From Clostridia bacterium (lineage in GTDB: Bacteria > Bacillota > Clostridia > Oscillospirales > CAG-272), in contig JAFUNF010000006.1 of assembly GCA_017473085.1 (NCBI GenBank), positions 124,001-188,000 of the forward strand: 64,000 bases of DNA, in the 5' to 3' direction. Position numbers and translations under genes: made by a program. Shown here piece by piece: positions 60,475-64,000 of this stretch. Under the pieces are notes generated by a model that was not told the DNA's origin, did not search any database, and worked only from the letters and a program-made list of their open reading frames with translations. Position 1 is the first letter of the stretch; the number at the start of each line of letters is the position of its first letter.

Positions 60475-61003
60475 GAAATTTTTTAAGATAATTAACTGTT
60501 TTTTTAACAGAATTTCATCAGAAATACAAAAAATTAGTTATAAAAAATTAGGAATTTTTTCAGCTATCTTTCTTGCCATTGGAATAATATCATGGATTGT
60601 AGGTGGTAGAACTGACAGAATTAGTATTCTTTATATCTTTCCAAGATCAGCTCTTCCAATTACTTATGCTTTTATATTTTGGGCATTTTTCTTTGTAATT
60701 TTAGGTGGTATAATTGCTGGAATAATATTTGGATGCGAAAAATATAGACGGAACAGAGCGTTTAAAATAGGATTTTTATTGCTAATAACTTATATTTGCA
60801 CCTTATGTGTTTATCCTTTGTTTTTCAGAGCTTTAATGCCACTTGTGTCTTTTTTTATGCTTTTACTTTCAATTTTATTTTGCATCTTTGCTTTACTTGA
60901 ATCGATTAAGCTTTACTCATTATGGTCAATTTGTATTTTCCTTGAGATGTTGTGGTTAATTTATAATGCCTATGTAACACTTGCGTTTGCATTCATCAAC
61001 TAA
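60473..61003 (+). CDS. Membrane protein of unknown function
   Basis: I do not recognise this protein. It has about 176 residues, with a basic N-terminus (about 1-25) and five transmembrane segments from about residue 22 to 176. No cysteine, charged or enzymatic motif stands out; VGGRTDRI in the first loop is a short polar stretch. The start is TTG at 60473, six bases after GAGGTG; the GTG at 60464 is part of the ribosome-binding site. The gap to the HPr-like gene has its own promoter, so this gene is probably transcribed with the PBP, subject to the terminator between them. Confidence 0.65.
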   Translation: MKFFKIINCFFNRISSEIQKISYKKLGIFSAIFLAIGIISWIVGGRTDRISILYIFPRSALPITYAFIFWAFFFVILGGIIAGIIFGCEKYRRNRAFKIGFLLLITYICTLCVYPLFFRALMPLVSFFMLLLSILFCIFALLESIKLYSLWSICIFLEMLWLIYNAYVTLAFAFIN

Positions 61004-61027
61004 ATTAATTTATTTCCATTAAAAATA

Positions 61028-61056
61028 TTGACATTTTTGGTAGAAATATGTATAAT
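61028..61056 (+). promoter_or_regulatory. Sigma-A promoter of the HPr-like gene
   Basis: TTGACA (61028-61033) and TATAAT (61051-61056) are 17 bases apart, followed by a strong AAGGAG site. Confidence 0.9.
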
Positions 61057-61082
61057 AGTAAAAAACAAAGGAGATAAAAAAT

Positions 61083-61310
61083 ATGAAAAAAGTTGTTATT
61101 AATCTTGCTTCAATTCAAGATGTTCGTGAGTTTGTTGATACTGTTACAAAGTATGATATGGAAATTGACCTTTCCAGTGGTAGATATATCGTTGATGCTA
61201 AATCTATAATGGGTATTTTTAGTTTAGATTTAATGAAGCCAATTGGAATGACAATTCACTCAGATGATTGTGATGAGCTACTCAAGGCTGTTGAAAAGTT
61301 TGTAAAATAA
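61083..61310 (+). CDS. HPr-like (PtsH/Crh family) protein lacking the active-site histidine
   Basis: The 75 residues match the HPr fold, with the Ser46-site motif AKSIMGIFSLDL (the phosphorylatable serine in KSIMG). The usual phosphotransfer segment, GLHARPA, is not there: the same position reads INLASIQDVREFV, without any histidine. Loss of His15 with Ser46 kept is the pattern of Crh, which acts only in regulation and not in sugar transport. A regulatory role through an HPr kinase and a CcpA-type partner is therefore possible. Confidence 0.8.
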   Translation: MKKVVINLASIQDVREFVDTVTKYDMEIDLSSGRYIVDAKSIMGIFSLDLMKPIGMTIHSDDCDELLKAVEKFVK

Positions 61311-61315
61311 TTTTT

Positions 61316-61347
61316 ATACCACACGACATCGTGTGGTATTTTTCTTT
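61316..61347 (+). terminator. Intrinsic terminator after the HPr-like gene
   Basis: ATACCACACGA (61316-61326) pairs with TCGTGTGGTAT (61329-61339), followed by TTTTTCTTTT. Confidence 0.9.
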
Positions 61348-61348
61348 T

Positions 61349-61378
61349 ATCACCTGAATAATTAATAATTGAGGTGAT
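61349..61378 (+). promoter_or_regulatory. Hairpin sequestering the carboxypeptidase ribosome-binding site
   Basis: ATCACCT (61349-61355) can pair with AGGTGAT (61372-61378), which is the ribosome-binding site of the next gene, across a 16-base AT-rich loop. No T-run follows in a way that would terminate. Confidence 0.5.
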
Positions 61379-61382
61379 TATT

Positions 61383-62528
61383 TTGAAATTAACTAAATTT
61401 ATTACATTCACATTGGTAATTAGCATTTTATTTTCAATGTCGTTTAGTACAAGGGCGGTTGAAATTAAGGATACCAAATTTGATTTTGATGTTAAAAGTG
61501 CTTTGCTTATGGATGCAGAAAGCGGACAAATCTTGTATGCTTATAGGGAAAATGAATGTTTACCACCAGCTTCAGTTACAAAAATTATGACTTTGTTACT
61601 AACTTTCGAGGCAATCGAGGATAAAAAAATAGGTTATGATACGATAGTAACAATAAGTGAATATGCAGCATCTATGGGTGGTTCCCAGGTTTATCTTGAG
61701 CCTGGAGAACAAATTTCTGTAAATGATCTTTTAAAATGCGTATTTGTTTCCTCTGCTAATGATGGTGCAGTTGCATTAGCAGAGCTTGTTTGTGGAAGTG
61801 AAGAAGAGTTTGTTAATCGAATGAACGAACGAGCAGAGGAGTTAGGAATGAAAAGCACACATTTCGAGAATGTTACAGGTCTTGATGATGATACAGTAAA
61901 GCATTTTACCAGTGCTTTGGATATTGCAATTATGTCAAGAGAGCTATTAAAGTTTCCAGATGTTACGAATTACTCAAAAATTTGGATGGACACTATAAGA
62001 AATGGAGAGTTTGGACTTACAAATACCAACAAATTGGTACGATATTACAAAGGTATTACAGGTCTTAAAACAGGATCTACTGATAAAGCAGGCTTTTGTG
62101 TTAGTGCAAGTGCGAAGCGTGAAAATTTACATTTAATAGCAGTCATAATGGGAGCAGATACTTCAAAGAATAGAAATATATATGCAACAAAGCTTTTGGA
62201 TTACGGCTTTGCTAACTATACTGTTTTAAAGGAAGATAGTGATTATTTAACGGACATTTCTGTTTTGTGTGGGCAGAAGGATTCGGTAAAGATAGGAACA
62301 GTTGAAAATAGTATTTTGATGAATAAGGCAGATACATCAAAAATAAGAAAAGACTATATTTATGAAAACGAAATCAAAGCACCTGTAAAGAAAAATCAAG
62401 TTATAGGTAAGGTTGTTTATTATCTTAATGATAAGGAGATAGATAACTGTGATATAGTATGTTTAGAGTCGGTAGAATGTTTAACTTTTTTTCAATATTT
62501 TTTTAAATTTGTAAAAAACATATTTTGA
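61383..62528 (+). CDS. D-alanyl-D-alanine carboxypeptidase (DacF/DacB type)
   Basis: A secreted PBP of 381 residues with an N-terminal signal peptide (about 1-24, cut near TRAVE), the SxxK of ASVTKIM, SAND and KTGSTDKAGF. It trims the pentapeptides of peptidoglycan. Sporulation members (DacF, DacB) tune the cross-linking of cortex, but a vegetative DacA-type enzyme cannot be excluded. The C-terminus has a short anchor-like hydrophobic segment (FFQYFFKFVKNIF). The start is TTG, with GAGGTG 5 bases before. Confidence 0.92.
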   Translation: MKLTKFITFTLVISILFSMSFSTRAVEIKDTKFDFDVKSALLMDAESGQILYAYRENECLPPASVTKIMTLLLTFEAIEDKKIGYDTIVTISEYAASMGGSQVYLEPGEQISVNDLLKCVFVSSANDGAVALAELVCGSEEEFVNRMNERAEELGMKSTHFENVTGLDDDTVKHFTSALDIAIMSRELLKFPDVTNYSKIWMDTIRNGEFGLTNTNKLVRYYKGITGLKTGSTDKAGFCVSASAKRENLHLIAVIMGADTSKNRNIYATKLLDYGFANYTVLKEDSDYLTDISVLCGQKDSVKIGTVENSILMNKADTSKIRKDYIYENEIKAPVKKNQVIGKVVYYLNDKEIDNCDIVCLESVECLTFFQYFFKFVKNIF

Positions 62529-62551
62529 ATCAAAATTTCTTTAAAAAAGTG

Positions 62552-62580
62552 TTGAATTTTATATTAATTTGTTGTATTAT
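62552..62580 (+). promoter_or_regulatory. Sigma-A promoter of pgi
   Basis: TTGAAT (62552-62557) and TATTAT (62575-62580) are 17 bases apart, about 36 bases before the ATG at 62616. Confidence 0.7.
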
Positions 62581-62615
62581 ATAATATATTATTTTTTATG
62601 AGGTATATTATAAGT

Positions 62616-63959
62616 ATGACAACGCTATCTTTAAACGATAAATTTGTAAAGAATTATGTTTCTGAAAAGAAAATGAATGATATTTACTCGGAAATTAATG
62701 TAGCCCAAAAAACATTAATAGACAGAGTAGGAGAAGGTAATCAATTCTTAGGTTGGATTGACCTTCCAGTGGCTTACAATAAGGAAGAATTTGCAAGAAT
62801 TAAGATTGCAGCAGAAAAAATCCAAAAATCGTGCGATGTGTTCATTGTTATTGGTATAGGTGGTTCATATCTCGGTGCCAGAGCAGCAATTGAATTTGTA
62901 AAGTCTCCTGTTTACAATAGCTTACCAAATAAGAAAACCCCAGATATTTATTTTGCAGGCAATTCAATCAGTGCGTCTGCACTTAGTGACCTACTAAAAA
63001 TTTGCGAAGGCAAGGATGTTTGTATCAACGTTGTTTCAAAATCTGGCACTACAACTGAGCCTGCTGTTGCTTTCAGAGTTTTGAGAAATCTTCTTGAAGA
63101 AAAATATGGTAAGGAAGGCGCAAAAAATCGTATCTTTGCAACTACTGACAAGGAAAAGGGAACACTTAAAAAATTCTCTGATGATAATGGATATGAAACG
63201 TTTGTAGTTCCTGACGATGTTGGTGGTAGATTTTCTGTTTTAACAGCTGTTGGACTTTTGCCTATTGCAGTTGCTGGCATCGACATTGATAAAATGATGC
63301 TTGGCGCTAAGGATGCAAGAGAGAAATATTTAGGAAAAGAAGCTTCAACAAACGATTGCATGAAATATGTTGCTTTAAGAAATCTACTTTACAGAGATGG
63401 TAAGCAAATAGAGGTTTTAGCAGCTTATGAGCCTGCACTACAAATGTATACAGAATGGTGGAAGCAATTGTTTGGTGAAAGTGAGGGTAAGGACGGAAAG
63501 GGAATATATCCCAGCTCTGTTATCTTTTCTACCGACTTGCATTCATTAGGTCAATTTATTCAAGATGGTACAAGAAATCTCTTTGAAACAGTAATTGACA
63601 TTAAGAATTCTAATGACGAGCTACTTATTCCATTTGACCCTGATAACGTTGATAAATTAAACTTCTTAGCAGGTAAGGATTTAAATTATGTAAATCATAC
63701 CGCAATGCTTGGTACTTTATTTGCTCATTCAGATGGAAATGCTCCAAATATAGTTTTAGAGCTTGCTGATAGAAGCGAATATTCCTTTGGTTATATAACA
63801 TATTTCTTTGAGCTCGCTTGTGCAGTATCTGGATATGTTCTTGGTGTAAATCCATTTAACCAACCTGGTGTTGAAAGCTACAAAAAGAATATGTTTGCTT
63901 TGCTCGGAAAAGATGGCTACGAGGAATTAAGAGAAGAACTAAATAAAAGAATAAACTAA
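62616..63959 (+). CDS. pgi: Glucose-6-phosphate isomerase
   Basis: Converts glucose-6-phosphate to fructose-6-phosphate. The 447 residues match the shorter Firmicute form: [15 protein letters not shown] near 78, [16 protein letters not shown], the [16 protein letters not shown] segment, and [12 protein letters not shown]. The start at 62616 has GAGGT about 11 bases upstream; ATG at 62598 lies in that region. It has its own promoter, and a terminator follows at the end of the window. Confidence 0.96.
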   Translation: MTTLSLNDKFVKNYVSEKKMNDIYSEINVAQKTLIDRVGEGNQFLGWIDLPVAYNKEEFARIKIAAEKIQKSCDVFIVIGIGGSYLGARAAIEFVKSPVYNSLPNKKTPDIYFAGNSISASALSDLLKICEGKDVCINVVSKSGTTTEPAVAFRVLRNLLEEKYGKEGAKNRIFATTDKEKGTLKKFSDDNGYETFVVPDDVGGRFSVLTAVGLLPIAVAGIDIDKMMLGAKDAREKYLGKEASTNDCMKYVALRNLLYRDGKQIEVLAAYEPALQMYTEWWKQLFGESEGKDGKGIYPSSVIFSTDLHSLGQFIQDGTRNLFETVIDIKNSNDELLIPFDPDNVDKLNFLAGKDLNYVNHTAMLGTLFAHSDGNAPNIVLELADRSEYSFGYITYFFELACAVSGYVLGVNPFNQPGVESYKKNMFALLGKDGYEELREELNKRIN

Positions 63960-63962
63960 AAC

Positions 63963-63996
63963 AAAGGTCCGCAGTTATGTGGACCTTTACTTTTAT
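63963..63996 (+). terminator. Intrinsic terminator after pgi
   Basis: AAAGGTCC (63963-63970) pairs with GGACCTTT (63981-63988), followed by ACTTTTA. The run of T is interrupted. Confidence 0.75.
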
Positions 63997-64000
63997 GTAA

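Noticed and set aside
1..64000. CRISPR array, insertion sequence, prophage or rRNA
   Set aside because: No regularly spaced direct repeats, transposase, phage structural genes or rRNA-like sequence were seen on either strand.

Overview
This 64 kb window is chromosomal DNA from a low-GC, endospore-forming Firmicute of the class Clostridia. The evidence is a full spoIIIAA-AH operon, spoIIGA-sigE, sigG, spoIVB, yabP-yabQ, a YlmC/YmxH gene and a SpoVB/YabM-type flippase, together with C4-type ClpX, the LytTR/DUF3021 pair, DUF1540, DUF3810 and DUF4830 proteins. Several of these families point towards the Oscillospirales, but I cannot fix the genus. Coding density is high. I see no rRNA, insertion sequence, prophage or CRISPR array, and only one tRNA, Pro(GGG). 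Promoters are mostly clean sigma-A types (TTGAMW-17-TATAAT) and genes are commonly separated by strong intrinsic terminators.

Layout. 0-2.7 kb (+): truncated flippase, HU, rqcP, yabP, yabQ. 2.7-3.6 kb: a DUF1540 gene, tRNA-Pro and a decayed small gene. 3.6-6.8 kb (-): tig-clpP-clpX. 6.9-11.1 kb (-): a six-gene lepB-rbgA-rnhB-yraN-dipeptidase-phosphoesterase operon. 11.3-12.6 kb: rplS (+), then yajC and a small membrane protein (-). 12.7-19.2 kb (+): RluA-type synthase, DUF3810, murA, DUF1858, trmK, nif3-like, CarD-like and LytTR/DUF3021. 19.3-23.7 kb: FkbM methyltransferase (-), HIT protein (+), sigG and spoIVB (-), MarR (+), a hypothetical (-). 23.8-29.0 kb (-): spoIIIA operon and a DUF4830 protein. 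29.1-33.5 kb: an odd winged-helix regulator (+), an ABC exporter (-), then spoIIGA-sigE (+) behind a Spo0A-box match. 33.5-45 kb (mainly +): rpmE, hflX, yigZ-type gene, dgt, dnaG, an extra divergent sigma factor, rpoD, a lipoprotein, ylmC, rpsB-tsf, and one membrane protein (-). 45.7-57.8 kb (+): nusB, M22-like gene, xseA, xseB, ispA, tlyA, argR, recN, murB, whiA, dnaE. 57.8-64 kb: BofC-like gene (-), class A PBP, membrane protein, HPr-like protein, DacF-type carboxypeptidase and pgi (+).

How the genes fit together. Much of the window serves sporulation. Spo0A would switch on spoIIGA-sigE, SpoIIGA would process pro-sigma-E, sigma-E would express spoIIIA and yabPQ, and SpoIVB and sigma-G act in the forespore; sigG carries a good sigma-F-type promoter. 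The rest is housekeeping: replication (dnaG, dnaE, rpoD), translation, protein quality control, DNA repair and peptidoglycan synthesis. Synteny is rearranged compared with the usual Clostridia/Bacilli order: sigG is split from sigE, spoIVB is beside sigG rather than recN, no dxs or nadK lies in the xseA-recN run, no rapZ or yvcK lies between murB and whiA, and no divIC follows yabQ.

The most unusual items are a divergent third sigma factor inserted between dnaG and rpoD, an HPr-like protein without the phosphorylatable histidine, a regulator with a receiver-like domain that has lost the phosphoacceptor position, an apparently leaderless RluA-type gene, several ribosome-binding sites built into terminator-like hairpins, and perfect dyads at the HU promoter and downstream of the yigZ-type gene.
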